From contig DATBCD010000018.1 of NCBI GenBank assembly GCA_036270655.1, positions 1 to 40,649 on the forward strand: DNA of 40,649 nucleotides, written 5' to 3'. This document shows positions 30,298 through 38,746 of the stretch, one piece after another (within the stretch, counting starts at the first letter, position 1; every line of letters starts with the position of its first letter). The notes beneath the pieces are model-generated. The model was not told the origin of the DNA. It saw nothing but the letters and a program-made list of their open reading frames with translations, and did not search any database. This DNA comes from VBCK01 sp036270655 (GTDB lineage: Bacteria > Pseudomonadota > Gammaproteobacteria > Burkholderiales > Burkholderiaceae_F). Made by a program: the position numbers and the translations under genes.

Positions 30298-31863
30298 TCA
30301 ATCGCCCGGCTGATCGCGGAACGTGCCGGCGAACCTGTCCCGCAGCACCTTCTTCTGGACCTTGCCCATCGCGTTGCGCGGCAGCTCCGGCACCTGCCAG
30401 ATCCGCTTGGGCACCTTGAAGGCGGCGATCCGCTCCTTCAGCTTGCAGATCACCTGCGCCGGCTCCAGGCCGGCCGACGGATCCATCACAAGGAAGGCGC
30501 ACACCGCTTCGCCGAAGTCCGGATGCGGCAGCCCGACGACGGCCGACTCGACCACGCCGGGCAGCGCGTTCAGGTAACCCTCGATCTCCTTCGGATACAC
30601 GTTGTAGCCACCGGTGATGATCAGGTCCTTCGCTCGCCCCACGATTCTCAGGTAATCGGGTGGTGCGCCCGGCGCCCCGAGACAGCCGAGGTCGCCGGTG
30701 CGGAACCAGCCGTCGCGCGTGAACTCCTCACGCGTCTTGTCGGGCTGTCTCCAGTATCCGGAAAACACGCCCGGACTTCGCACCTCGATCATCCCGACCT
30801 CGCCGGCAGCGGCCTGCGTTCCGTCGGCCCGGCCGATGCGGATCTGCACGCCCGGCAGCGCCGGGCCGACCGTGCCGGCGATCCGGTCGCGCGGCGCGTC
30901 GCCGAAGTACGGGTTGGAGGCCAGCATCAGCGTCTCGGACATGCCGTAGCGCTCGAGCAGGATGTGGCCCGTGCGCTGCCGGAACGCCTCGAAAGTTTCC
31001 ACCAGCAGCGGAGCCGAACCCGATGTGAACAGCCGTATCGAAGCGCACGCCTGCGGACCGAAGCCGGGCTCCTGCAGCAGGCGGGTGTAGAAGGTCGGCA
31101 CGCCCATCATCACGGTCGACTGCGGCAGCGCGCGCAGTACCTGCGCCACATCGAAGCGCGGCAGGAAGATCGTCGTGGCGCCCGCCAGCAGCGCACAGTG
31201 GCAGGCTACGAACAGGCCATGGACGTGAAACAGCGGCAGTGCATTGAGCAGCACGTCGCGGCCGCCCTGCTCGCGGCGCTGCCTGAAGCCCCAGATCTCG
31301 TCCAGCACCAATGCGTTGGAGGCGAGGTTGCCGTGGCTCAGGACCGCCCCCTTGCTGCGTCCCGTGGTGCCGGAGGTGTACACGATCGCCGCCGGCAGGT
31401 CCGCCTCCAGACGCACCGTTTCGAACTCGGCGCTCAGGCCGCCAGCGGCCTGGGTCAGCGTGCCCTGCCCGTGCTCGTCCAGCGAAAAGCAGGCCGCATC
31501 GCCCGCCAGGGCCTGGAACAGCGACAGGCGCGCCGGGCCGCACACCGCAACCGCCGGCTGCGAATCATCCAGGAAGTGGCGCAGCTCGGCTTCCTGATAT
31601 CCGACGTTCAACGGCACGTACACCAGGCCGCAGCGCAGCGTCGCCAGGTACAGCATCAGCGCCTCGGGCGACTTGTCGACCTGCGCCACCAGACGCGATC
31701 CGGGCGCACGGCGCAGGCCGGCCAGCAGCGTGGCGATGCGGCCCGCCCCCTGGTGCAGCTCATGCCACGACACATCGCCCGCGCCTGGCACGCGCAGACA
31801 GGCGGTCGACCGGTCCGCGGGCATCCGCTGCTCGATCAACCGATAAAAGTTCGCGCTCGCCAT
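30298..31863 (-). CDS. matB: acyl-CoA ligase, probably malonyl-CoA synthetase (MatB-like)
   Basis: AMP-forming acid-thiol ligase of 521 aa. The motifs are YTSGTTGRSKGAVLSHGNL (ATP loop), RYGMSETLMLASNP, GWFRTGDLG, KDLIITGGYNVYPKEIE and the catalytic Lys in RNAMGKVQKK. Overall layout and the N-terminus (FYRLIEQRMPAD...SWHELHQGAGRIATLLA...KSPEALMLYLATLRCGLVYVPLN) match malonate-CoA ligases, but other short-chain substrates cannot be excluded. No malonyl-CoA decarboxylase or malonate carrier is adjacent. The first 104 bp overlap the annotated end of lgt on the same strand. Confidence 0.85.
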   Translation of the reverse strand: MASANFYRLIEQRMPADRSTACLRVPGAGDVSWHELHQGAGRIATLLAGLRRAPGSRLVAQVDKSPEALMLYLATLRCGLVYVPLNVGYQEAELRHFLDDSQPAVAVCGPARLSLFQALAGDAACFSLDEHGQGTLTQAAGGLSAEFETVRLEADLPAAIVYTSGTTGRSKGAVLSHGNLASNALVLDEIWGFRQRREQGGRDVLLNALPLFHVHGLFVACHCALLAGATTIFLPRFDVAQVLRALPQSTVMMGVPTFYTRLLQEPGFGPQACASIRLFTSGSAPLLVETFEAFRQRTGHILLERYGMSETLMLASNPYFGDAPRDRIAGTVGPALPGVQIRIGRADGTQAAAGEVGMIEVRSPGVFSGYWRQPDKTREEFTRDGWFRTGDLGCLGAPGAPPDYLRIVGRAKDLIITGGYNVYPKEIEGYLNALPGVVESAVVGLPHPDFGEAVCAFLVMDPSAGLEPAQVICKLKERIAAFKVPKRIWQVPELPRNAMGKVQKKVLRDRFAGTFRDQPGD

Positions 31864-32689
31864 CGCCTGCTAAGCCGGCAGCCGCCTGTCGCGCCGGATC
31901 ACGGCCTGCCCGCCTGAAGAGCACCACCAGCATCGCAAGCCCGATCACGATCATCGGCAGCGACAGCCATTGCCCCATCGACAGGTTCCAGCGAAGCAAC
32001 CCGAGGAAGTCGTCGGGCTCGCGCGCGAATTCGGCGATAAAGCGCAGCGTGCCGTAGCCGACCAGGAACAGGGCCGCGGTGGTGCCGGTCACGCGCGGGC
32101 GCCTGCTGTAAAACCACAGGATCACGAACAGCAACACGCCCTCCAGCGCGAACTGGTAAAGCTGCGAGGGGTGGCGTGGGATGCTGTCGACCTTCGGAAA
32201 TATCATCGCCCACGGCCAGACCGACGGGTCGGCGGGACGGCCCCACAGCTCGCCGTTGATGAAGTTGCCCAGGCGCCCGGCCGCCAGTCCCACCGGAAGC
32301 GTGGGCACCACGAAATCGGCCACCGCCAGGAAAGATTTGCCGCGCGACCGGGCGAACAGCCACATCACGATGATCACGCCGATCACGCCCCCGTGCGAAG
32401 CCATGCCGCCGTGCCAGAGCATCAGGATCTCCAGCGGGTGCCGCAGATACTCGCCCGGCTTGTACAGCAGCACGTACCCGAGGCGGCCTCCTACGATGAC
32501 GCCGAACACGCCCCAGAAGAGCAGATCGTCGACGTCCTGCAAGCTGATGCCGCGCCAGGCCTGCCGTGCGCGCAGTCGCCCCAGCCAGGCGAAAGCCAGA
32601 AAGCCGACCAGGTACATCAGGCCGTACCAGCGCACCGCCAGGGGCCCGATTCTGAAGGCGACCGGGTCGAAATCCGGATGTACCAGCAT
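31760..32689 (-). CDS. lgt: prolipoprotein diacylglyceryl transferase
   Basis: Inner-membrane enzyme that transfers diacylglycerol from phosphatidylglycerol to the lipobox Cys of prolipoproteins. The protein has about seven membrane segments and the Lgt signatures RWYGLMYLVGF, GGRLGYVL, WHGGMASHGGVIG and GLAAGRLGNFINGELWGRP (with the essential Arg and His residues). At 309 aa it is about 40 residues longer than usual. Relatives end soon after SLPMIVIGLAMLVVLFRRA; here the frame runs on into the matB gene with an Arg-rich tail. A stop lies one frame away shortly after the core, so a single-base error or mutation near 31910 is possible. Divergent from ilvD by 46 bp. Confidence 0.92.
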   Translation of the reverse strand: MLVHPDFDPVAFRIGPLAVRWYGLMYLVGFLAFAWLGRLRARQAWRGISLQDVDDLLFWGVFGVIVGGRLGYVLLYKPGEYLRHPLEILMLWHGGMASHGGVIGVIIVMWLFARSRGKSFLAVADFVVPTLPVGLAAGRLGNFINGELWGRPADPSVWPWAMIFPKVDSIPRHPSQLYQFALEGVLLFVILWFYSRRPRVTGTTAALFLVGYGTLRFIAEFAREPDDFLGLLRWNLSMGQWLSLPMIVIGLAMLVVLFRRAGRDPARQAAAGLAGDGERELLSVDRAADARGPVDRLSARARRGRCVVA

Positions 32690-32706
32690 GGTGGATGGGA
32701 CCCTTT

Positions 32707-32712
32707 TAGAAT
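32707..32712 (+). promoter_or_regulatory. candidate -10 of ilvD
   Basis: TAGAAT lies 23 bp before the ilvD start, followed by AAGGA at eight bases from the ATG. The -35 position (CAGCAT) is poor. No attenuator or leader peptide is visible in the 46-bp gap. Confidence 0.4.
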
Positions 32713-32735
32713 CCGGTCATTGTAAGGATCGGACG

Positions 32736-34427
32736 ATGCCGCACAACGAACGCTCCAGGAACGTCACCCAAGGCGTGGCCCGCTCGGCCAATCGCGCGAT
32801 GTACTACGCGATGGGCTACCGCGATCAGGATTTCGATCGTCCGATGATCGGCGTGGCCAATGCGCACTCGACCATCACCCCGTGCAATGCCGGGCTGCAG
32901 CAGCTGGCCGACGCCGCGGTCGCCGAGATCGCACGCGGCGAGGCCAACTCCCAGATCTTCGGCGTGCCGACCGTATCGGACGGCATCGGCATGGGCACCG
33001 AGGGAATGAAGTACTCGCTGGTGTCGCGTGAAGTGATCGCCGACGCGATCGAGACCTGCGTGAACGGCCAGTGGATGGATGGCCTGATCGCGATCGGCGG
33101 CTGCGACAAGAACATGCCCGGCGCGATGATGGCGATCGCCCGCTGCAACGTGCCGGCCATCTTCGTGTATGGCGGCACCGTGAAGCCGGGCCGTTACAAG
33201 GACAAGGATCTGACGATCGTGTCGGCCTTCGAAGCCGTGGGCGAATTCACGGCGGGCCGCATCAGCGAGGAGGATTTCAAGCAGATCGAGCGACGTTGCA
33301 TTCCGGGGTCCGGATCGTGCGGCGGGATGTATACGGCCAACACGATGAGCTCCTCGTTCGAGGCGCTCGGAATGAGCCTGCCGTATTCGTCGACGATGGC
33401 CAACCCGGACCAGGAAAAGGTCGACAGCACGATCGAATCGGCCCGGGTCGTGGTGGCCGCCGTCCGGCGCAATCTGAAGCCGAGCGACATCATCACCCGC
33501 GAATCGATCGAAAACGCCATCAGCGTGGTGATGGCGGTGGGCGGATCGACCAACGCGGTGCTGCACTACCTGGCGATCGCCCAGGCGGCCGGCGTGGAGT
33601 GGACGATCGACGACTTCGAGCGGATCCGCCTGCGCGTGCCGGTGCTGTGCGACCTGAAACCCTCGGGGCGCTACGTGGCGACCGACCTGCACCGCGCCGG
33701 CGGCATTCCGCAGGTGATGAAGATCCTGCTGGCCAATGGCCTGCTGCATGGACGATGCATGACCGTCACCGGCCGCACGCTCGAGCAGGAGCTGCAGCGC
33801 GTGCCCGAGCAGCCGCGATCGGACCAGGACGTGATCCGGCCGTTCAGCGACCCGATGTACCGCCAGGGCCACCTGGCGATCCTGAAGGGAAACCTGTCGC
33901 CCGAGGGATCCGTAGCCAAGATCACCGGGCTGAAGAAAAAATCGATCACGGGTCCTGCGCGCGTGTTCGATTCGGAGGACGCCGCGATGCAGGCGATCCT
34001 GAGCGACCGGATCCGCCCGGGCGACGTGATCGTGATCCGCTACGAAGGGCCCAAGGGCGGCCCGGGGATGCGCGAGATGCTGTCGCCGACCTCGGCCTTG
34101 ATCGGCAAGGGGCTGGGCGACAGCGTCGGGCTGATCACCGACGGACGCTTTTCAGGCGGAACCTGGGGCATGGTGGTCGGGCACGTCGCGCCCGAGGCCT
34201 ACGTGGGCGGGCTGCTGGCGCTGGTGCAGGAAGGCGACTCGATCACGATCGACGCCGACCGGCTGCTGCTGCAGCTGGACGTGCCCGACGCCGAGCTGGC
34301 GCACCGGCGCGCCGCCTGGTCGCGGCCGGCACCGCGCTATACGCGCGGCGTGCTGGCCAAGTTCGCGCGGATGGTGTCCACCGCCAGCCTGGGAGCGATT
34401 ACCGACCAGCCTTACGACGGGGCCTGA
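32736..34427 (+). CDS. ilvD: dihydroxy-acid dehydratase
   Basis: Fe-S enzyme that dehydrates 2,3-dihydroxy-isovalerate and 2,3-dihydroxy-3-methylvalerate in valine and isoleucine synthesis. The 563-aa protein carries the three cluster cysteines Cys50 (TPCNAG), Cys123 (GGCDKNMPG) and Cys195 (GSCGGMYTANTM), the Lys of DKNMPG, and the C-terminal IRYEGPKGGPGMREML and LITDGRFSGGTWG motifs. The spacing fits the [2Fe-2S] IlvD class. ATG 32736 is chosen for the AAGGA site and the normal N-terminus. Single gene, divergent from lgt. Confidence 0.97.
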   Translation: MPHNERSRNVTQGVARSANRAMYYAMGYRDQDFDRPMIGVANAHSTITPCNAGLQQLADAAVAEIARGEANSQIFGVPTVSDGIGMGTEGMKYSLVSREVIADAIETCVNGQWMDGLIAIGGCDKNMPGAMMAIARCNVPAIFVYGGTVKPGRYKDKDLTIVSAFEAVGEFTAGRISEEDFKQIERRCIPGSGSCGGMYTANTMSSSFEALGMSLPYSSTMANPDQEKVDSTIESARVVVAAVRRNLKPSDIITRESIENAISVVMAVGGSTNAVLHYLAIAQAAGVEWTIDDFERIRLRVPVLCDLKPSGRYVATDLHRAGGIPQVMKILLANGLLHGRCMTVTGRTLEQELQRVPEQPRSDQDVIRPFSDPMYRQGHLAILKGNLSPEGSVAKITGLKKKSITGPARVFDSEDAAMQAILSDRIRPGDVIVIRYEGPKGGPGMREMLSPTSALIGKGLGDSVGLITDGRFSGGTWGMVVGHVAPEAYVGGLLALVQEGDSITIDADRLLLQLDVPDAELAHRRAAWSRPAPRYTRGVLAKFARMVSTASLGAITDQPYDGA

Positions 34428-34459
34428 CCGGAAACGCCGCGACCGCACGTCCCCATCGC

Positions 34460-34876
34460 CTACGTCACCGTGTATTGCGCTGTGACAACGAGCGGGCTCC
34501 CGGCCAGCGGACTGGCACATTGCTGATCAAGACAGACGCTGATCGTAAGCGCACTCGTATATACACCGGGGCCAAGTATTGCTGGGCTCTGAAAATCTAC
34601 TCCGAGGGCCAGGGGTCTTCCGCCGCTGTCGAACGTAATTGGCGTGCCAGCGATGCCCGCGCCGCTGCTCTGCACGCTTACTGCGAGTCTCGTGGCCGGC
34701 GGGTTGGCTATGACGATTTGAACGGACTGCCTGGGCGCCGCGCCCGACGCGGTTGCGGAAGCCGAAATGTGACTGGTTGACACGGAGACGCTTGCAGCAG
34801 GCGCATTGGGAGCGTCGGAACCACCGCAGGCAGCGAGGAGGGCCAGACCCAACACTGAAAGCAGGGCGAGTTTCAT
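34460..34876 (-). CDS. small lipoprotein with beta-sandwich-like domain
   Basis: A 138-aa lipoprotein: hydrophobic signal MKLALLSVLGLALLAA with lipidated Cys17 in LLAAC, a Ser/Ala-rich linker, then a short Ig-like beta domain (APRQSVQIVIANPPATRLAVSV...GPGVYTSALTISVCLDQQCASPLAGSPLVVTAQYTVT). The pattern of a YTSALTISVC-type strand and a paired QQC loop is shared with beta-sandwich repeats of larger surface proteins in proteobacteria. GGGAGAA precedes the ATG. No function can be assigned. It converges on ilvD 32 bp away. Confidence 0.78.
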   Translation of the reverse strand: MKLALLSVLGLALLAACGGSDAPNAPAASVSVSTSHISASATASGAAPRQSVQIVIANPPATRLAVSVQSSGAGIAGTPITFDSGGRPLALGVDFQSPAILGPGVYTSALTISVCLDQQCASPLAGSPLVVTAQYTVT

Positions 34877-34973
34877 GAATTTCTCCCGAAATTCAACGAT
34901 GCGGCATTGCCCTATTCACTGCACCGCGCTCGAAGATCGAAAATCGTACGACCGGAATTGCTTCACGCGCCAC

Positions 34974-35005
34974 TGGTTGACAACTGTCAACCAAAACGAT
35001 ACATT
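34974..35005 (+). promoter_or_regulatory. promoter with 20-bp palindrome, leaderless mRNA likely
   Basis: TGGTTGACAACTGTCAACCA (34974-34993) is a perfect inverted repeat with 9-bp arms. It contains a consensus -35 TTGACA (34977-34982), and TACATT (35000-35005) follows at the ideal 17-bp spacing. The ATG of the winged-helix gene begins five bases after the -10, about where transcription should start, so the mRNA should be leaderless or nearly so. Binding of the encoded winged-helix protein to the palindrome (autorepression) is inferred. Confidence 0.8.
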
Positions 35006-35010
35006 TCGAC

Positions 35011-35745
35011 ATGGCCAAAGTTCGCAGTGGCGCGCTAGCCGATGCGCTCTTCGGCAAAGCCAGAAAAGCGGTGATCGGCATCCTGTTCTCGCAGCCGGAA
35101 AGAGCCTGGCACCTCAGGGAGCTTGCCAGACAGGCGGGGGTGTCGCCGACCATGCTTGGTAAGGAGGCCGACACATTGTCGGCCGCCGGAATCGTGATCG
35201 ACAGACCCGACGGCAACCGCAGAACCCTGGCGGCCAATGCGGACTGCCCCATCTTTGAGGAACTTCGCGGCATCGCGCGAAAGACATCTGCGCAACCGGA
35301 AGTCGAACTGAATACCTCCGACCCGGGCGCCGGGCGGCGCCGCGCGCGGGAGCGCCCTCGCTCTCTGAAACAGGTTGCGCTGCTGGGTCGCGCGCCCGGC
35401 CGATTGGACGGTTTGCTGCGTGAATTCCTCGACGAGTTCTACGTCGAACCGAATCGCGATGCACGCGCTGCCATGCTGCTCGAAGAGCCGCCTCGGATGG
35501 ATGACCGAGCGGACGCGTATCTGGCGGCGGTGGCCGAGCACCTGGCGCTGCAAGACCGCCTTGGCATACCCGCGTGGACAGGCGCCAAGTCGCGGTTTCT
35601 GAAGCGTCCGTTTTTCCCTGCAGGCCTCGAATCATTGAAGGCCACGCTTCTGATGGAAAGCCCGGCCGCGTTTCGACGTCGGATGATCTTCGTGGGTGCG
35701 AACCCCTTGTATCGACCACGCAAGGACAAGGTCGGGATCGGCTAG
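35011..35745 (+). CDS. winged-helix protein, first gene of a toxin-antitoxin-like pair
   Basis: A 244-aa protein joining two parts. Residues 15-75 are a winged helix (KAVIGILFSQPERAWHLRELARQAGVSPTMLGKEADTLSAAGIVIDRPDGNRRTLAAN). Residues 145-240 have the conserved-looking pattern ARAAMLLEEPPRMDDRADAYLAAVAEHLALQ, WTGAKSRFLKRPFFPAGLESLKATLLMESPAAFRRRMIFV. I have seen that second pattern as a stand-alone neighbour of DUF6036-type nucleotidyltransferases; here it is fused to the DNA-binding part. It is followed within a few bases by such a gene. By analogy it would be the regulator/antitoxin; that is inference. The Arg-rich linker is at residues 108-118. Confidence 0.82.
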   Translation: MAKVRSGALADALFGKARKAVIGILFSQPERAWHLRELARQAGVSPTMLGKEADTLSAAGIVIDRPDGNRRTLAANADCPIFEELRGIARKTSAQPEVELNTSDPGAGRRRARERPRSLKQVALLGRAPGRLDGLLREFLDEFYVEPNRDARAAMLLEEPPRMDDRADAYLAAVAEHLALQDRLGIPAWTGAKSRFLKRPFFPAGLESLKATLLMESPAAFRRRMIFVGANPLYRPRKDKVGIG

Positions 35746-35756
35746 CTGTGCCTGCG

Positions 35757-36347
35757 ATGCTCCGCAAGGCCGACATCCTCCGCGGTTTGCGCAAGATCCA
35801 TGAAAAGGCCAAGCAGGCCGGCGTCGTCATCGACCTTGCCGTCTACGGCGGCGCTGCCATGGCGCTCGCTTTTGATCTTCGTCATGCCACGCGCGACGTA
35901 GACGCCGTGGTGCGCGGCAACCCGGACTTCCTGCGGCGCGTGGCCCAGGAAGTGGCCGATGAAGAAGGTTGGCCGGACGACTGGCTCAACGACGGCGTCA
36001 AGGGCTTCGTGTCCAGCCAGGAGCAGATGCGTCTGATGGAGGACTTCGAGCCGTCGCCGGCCGGTGGCCTGCGCGTCTACACCCCGACGCCGGAGTATCT
36101 GTTCGCGATGAAATGCATGGCGATGCGGCCGGAAGGCATCGGCGGTTCGCACGACATATCCGATATCGAGGCGCTGGCAGACGAAGCCGGGATCAGGAAT
36201 GCTGCCGATGCTTTGGCTCTGGTCGAATCCTTTTATCCGTCATCGCGCATTCCCCCGAAGGTGAAGTTCGGCGTCGAAGAGATCATGGAGCGTGTCGCAG
36301 GGCGGCGCGCCGCCAGCGATCGGCGAAAGAAGCGCCCGCGGCCTTAG
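35757..36347 (+). CDS. nucleotidyltransferase-like protein (DUF6036/AbiEii-like)
   Basis: A 196-aa protein with the polymerase-beta-like nucleotidyltransferase core: VVIDLAVYGGAAMALAFDLRHATRDVDAVV, where GGxA(M)xL and D-V-D resemble the metal-binding site of AbiEii/DUF6036 enzymes. The C-terminal part has TPTPEYLFAMKCMAMR and SHDISDIEALADEAG, also usual in the family. Enzymes of this fold act as toxins or RNA/protein-modifying transferases in toxin-antitoxin and abortive-infection systems. A GTG at 35748 would add three residues and start two bases after the upstream stop. It shares the operator-promoter at 34974. The basic tail (RRKKRPRP) may bind nucleic acid. Confidence 0.82.
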   Translation: MLRKADILRGLRKIHEKAKQAGVVIDLAVYGGAAMALAFDLRHATRDVDAVVRGNPDFLRRVAQEVADEEGWPDDWLNDGVKGFVSSQEQMRLMEDFEPSPAGGLRVYTPTPEYLFAMKCMAMRPEGIGGSHDISDIEALADEAGIRNAADALALVESFYPSSRIPPKVKFGVEEIMERVAGRRAASDRRKKRPRP

Positions 36348-36425
36348 CAGGCAATCCGACTCAACCTGATGGATCGCCGGCAGCAGACGTGATTCAAGCG
36401 TCAGCAGCACGCTCCGTCTCCCCCA

Positions 36426-36450
36426 CCCTCTCCCGCAAGCGGAAGAGGGG
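36426..36450. repeat. dispersed palindromic repeat, slightly diverged
   Basis: CCCTCTCCCGC-AA-GCGGAAGAGGG with one mismatch in the right arm. It belongs to the family at 1, 14782, 29539 and 40419. It lies between the convergent nucleotidyltransferase and lptG genes, a typical site for such elements. Confidence 0.85.
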
Positions 36451-36487
36451 ATTCTCTTTACCGCCCGACGCTTTTGCCGAGAGTGAG

Positions 36488-37621
36488 CTAACGGCGTTCG
36501 ACCCAGTACAGCGCGCCCAGCGCCACCGACAGCACCAGCAGGCCGGGCACGGCCGCGACCACGATCGGCGGCCAGGTGTTCAGCAGGCCCAGGTGTGAGA
36601 ACAGCTTGTTCATCGCATAAAAGATCACGCCGATCATGATGCCGCAGAACACCTTCAGGCTCATCGTGCCGCTGCGCACGTGCAGATAGGCGAACGGCAG
36701 GGCGAGCACCATCATCACCAGGATCGCGAGCGGATAGAACATCTTGTTCCAGAACGCGATCTCGAAGCGGTCGGTGCGCTGGCGGTTTTCCGCCAGGTGC
36801 CGGATGTAGCGCGACAGGTTCAGCGCCCCCATCCGCTCGGGCTGCAGCAGCAGCGCGCCGAATATCTCCGGCGTCAGTCCCGAATGCCACAGTCGCAGCG
36901 GCTGCCGGATCACCTCGGTGTGCTGCGAGGTCTGGGAGGTGTCGCTGGCCACCACCGGCGGAATCGAGGTTTCCACCACGTTCGACAGCTTCCAGCCCTG
37001 GCCACGCACGTAGTGCCCGCTGGCGGCCGTGCTGACCGAGCGCAGCCGCATCTGCGAATCGAACTCGAAGATGCGCCAGTTGTCGACGGACGTGTCGGTG
37101 TTCACGTGATTGGCATTCACGAACCGCAGCCGCGCCTGGCCGTCGCCGCCGTCGGCGATGGCATCGCGCACCCAGACGCCCGAGCGGAACTCCTGCGCCA
37201 GCGCGGCGCCGGATGCGCGCAGCTTCAGGCGGCGCGCCAGGTCCTCGGCCGAGGGCGCGACGGCCTCGCCGAACATGTAGGTGAGCAGGACGAAGCCTGC
37301 GCCCATCTGCAGGATCGTCAGGGCCAGGCGGCGCGTGCTCAGGCCCGCCACCCGCATGATCGTGAACTCCGAGTTCGCCGCCAGCTTGGACAGCGCGTAG
37401 ATCGTGCCGATCAACGCCGCGATCGGCATCAGCTCGTAGGTGCGCGAGGGCGTCAGCAGCGCAACGAACGCCAGCGCATGGCCGACCCGATAGCCGGCGT
37501 GACCGACGTCGTCGAGCTCCTTGATCAGATCGAACATCGCGAACAGGGCCACCAGCGCCAGCAGGACGAACCCCGTTGAACCGGCCACTTCCCGCCATAC
37601 GTAGCGCCTGAGCGTGTTCAA
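36488..37621 (-). CDS. lptG: LPS export permease LptG
   Basis: Inner-membrane subunit of the LptB2FG ABC transporter that extracts lipopolysaccharide and feeds it to the Lpt bridge. The 377-aa protein has the family layout: membrane segments at both ends with a periplasmic beta-jellyroll between. Typical stretches are LRRYVWREVAGSTGFVLLALVALFAMFDLI, ELMPIAALIGTIYALSKLAANSEFTIMRVAGLS and MVLALPFAYLHVRSGTMSLKVFCGI. The start is TTG 37621, overlapping the lptF stop as TTGA. The frame extends upstream into lptF, but that part is a shadow. Confidence 0.94.
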   Translation of the reverse strand: MNTLRRYVWREVAGSTGFVLLALVALFAMFDLIKELDDVGHAGYRVGHALAFVALLTPSRTYELMPIAALIGTIYALSKLAANSEFTIMRVAGLSTRRLALTILQMGAGFVLLTYMFGEAVAPSAEDLARRLKLRASGAALAQEFRSGVWVRDAIADGGDGQARLRFVNANHVNTDTSVDNWRIFEFDSQMRLRSVSTAASGHYVRGQGWKLSNVVETSIPPVVASDTSQTSQHTEVIRQPLRLWHSGLTPEIFGALLLQPERMGALNLSRYIRHLAENRQRTDRFEIAFWNKMFYPLAILVMMVLALPFAYLHVRSGTMSLKVFCGIMIGVIFYAMNKLFSHLGLLNTWPPIVVAAVPGLLVLSVALGALYWVERR

Positions 37622-38730
37622 GGATTCGAACCTTTCCACGCGCGCGGATCGACCCAGCGCGGCAGCCAGCGCTGCAGGTACACGCGTCGCACGAACAGCA
37701 AGACCATCAGCGCGAAAGCGCCCAGGTGCGTCAGCCAGGCGGCAGCGGTAAACCCGATCCGCCCCTGCTGGACCCAGGCCTGGGTGATCTGGATCCCGTC
37801 CAGGTACAGGACGAACAGCAGCACCGCGGCGATCAGGTTGGCCGACCGGCCAACCCGGGGATTGACGAACGCCAGTGGCACGGCCAGCAACGCCAGCGTC
37901 ATCGCCACGATCGGCAGGCCCATGCGCCACAGCAGCTCGCCCCGGTGCAGCGGCGACGGCTCGAGCAACAGGTCCAGGGTCGACAGCGCGCGTGCCGAGG
38001 ACGGCGACAGCCCGGTTTGCACCGGCTGATCGAGCGGGATCGTATAGCTGCCGAACTCCACCACGCGGAAGCCGGCTGCGCCGGGCAGCCCCTCATAGCG
38101 CCGTCCCTGCCTGAGCGTCAGCACGCGCGAACCGTCGGACTGGATCTCGACCTCGCCTTCAGCCGCGGCGATCACCGTCTCCTGTCCGGGCCCCCGATGG
38201 TCCACGAACACGTTGCGCACACGCGCGCCCTCCAGATCGACCGACTCGACGAAGAAAACCCGGTCAGCCGAGCTCGATTCGGCGAACCGCCCGGGCATGA
38301 CTTTCTTAAGGTCGTCGCGCTGCTCGAAGCGGGAGCGGCTCTCCGCGATCTGCTGGTTGGCCCACGGAGCGACCAGGAACGTCAACAGTGCGATCAGCAG
38401 CACGATCGGGACCGCGAAGCGCACGACCGGAACCACCCACGCCAGCAGGCTGCGCCCGGAGGCGAACCAGACCACCATTTCCGAATCGCGGAAGGCGCGC
38501 GACATCGCCATCAGCACCGACACGAACACCGTGAGCGTCAGCACCACCGGCAGGTTGGTCAGCGCCGACAGGGCCAGCAGCGAGATGACCGCGCTGCTGT
38601 CGATCTCGCCGTTGGCGGCCTCGCCCAGGATGCGCACCAGCCCGACCGAGAACAGGATGCAGAACAGGACGGTGAATACCGCGCCGGCCGTGCTGGCCAG
38701 CTCGAGCGCGATCGCGCGCCGGAAGATCAT
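37618..38730 (-). CDS. lptF: LPS export permease LptF
   Basis: Partner of LptG in the LptB2FG exporter. The 370-aa protein starts MIFRRAIALELASTAGAVFTVLF, has SLLALSALTNLPVVLTLTVFVSVLMAMSRAFRDSEMVVWFASGRS in the first membrane half, a periplasmic middle domain, and LLWRMGLPIVAMTLALLAVPLAFVNPRVGRSANL at the end. It overlaps lptG by four bases. Divergent from pepA by 75 bp, the conserved beta- and gammaproteobacterial arrangement. Confidence 0.95.
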   Translation of the reverse strand: MIFRRAIALELASTAGAVFTVLFCILFSVGLVRILGEAANGEIDSSAVISLLALSALTNLPVVLTLTVFVSVLMAMSRAFRDSEMVVWFASGRSLLAWVVPVVRFAVPIVLLIALLTFLVAPWANQQIAESRSRFEQRDDLKKVMPGRFAESSSADRVFFVESVDLEGARVRNVFVDHRGPGQETVIAAAEGEVEIQSDGSRVLTLRQGRRYEGLPGAAGFRVVEFGSYTIPLDQPVQTGLSPSSARALSTLDLLLEPSPLHRGELLWRMGLPIVAMTLALLAVPLAFVNPRVGRSANLIAAVLLFVLYLDGIQITQAWVQQGRIGFTAAAWLTHLGAFALMVLLFVRRVYLQRWLPRWVDPRAWKGSNP

Positions 38731-38746
38731 CGGGCAGCACGGCCGC

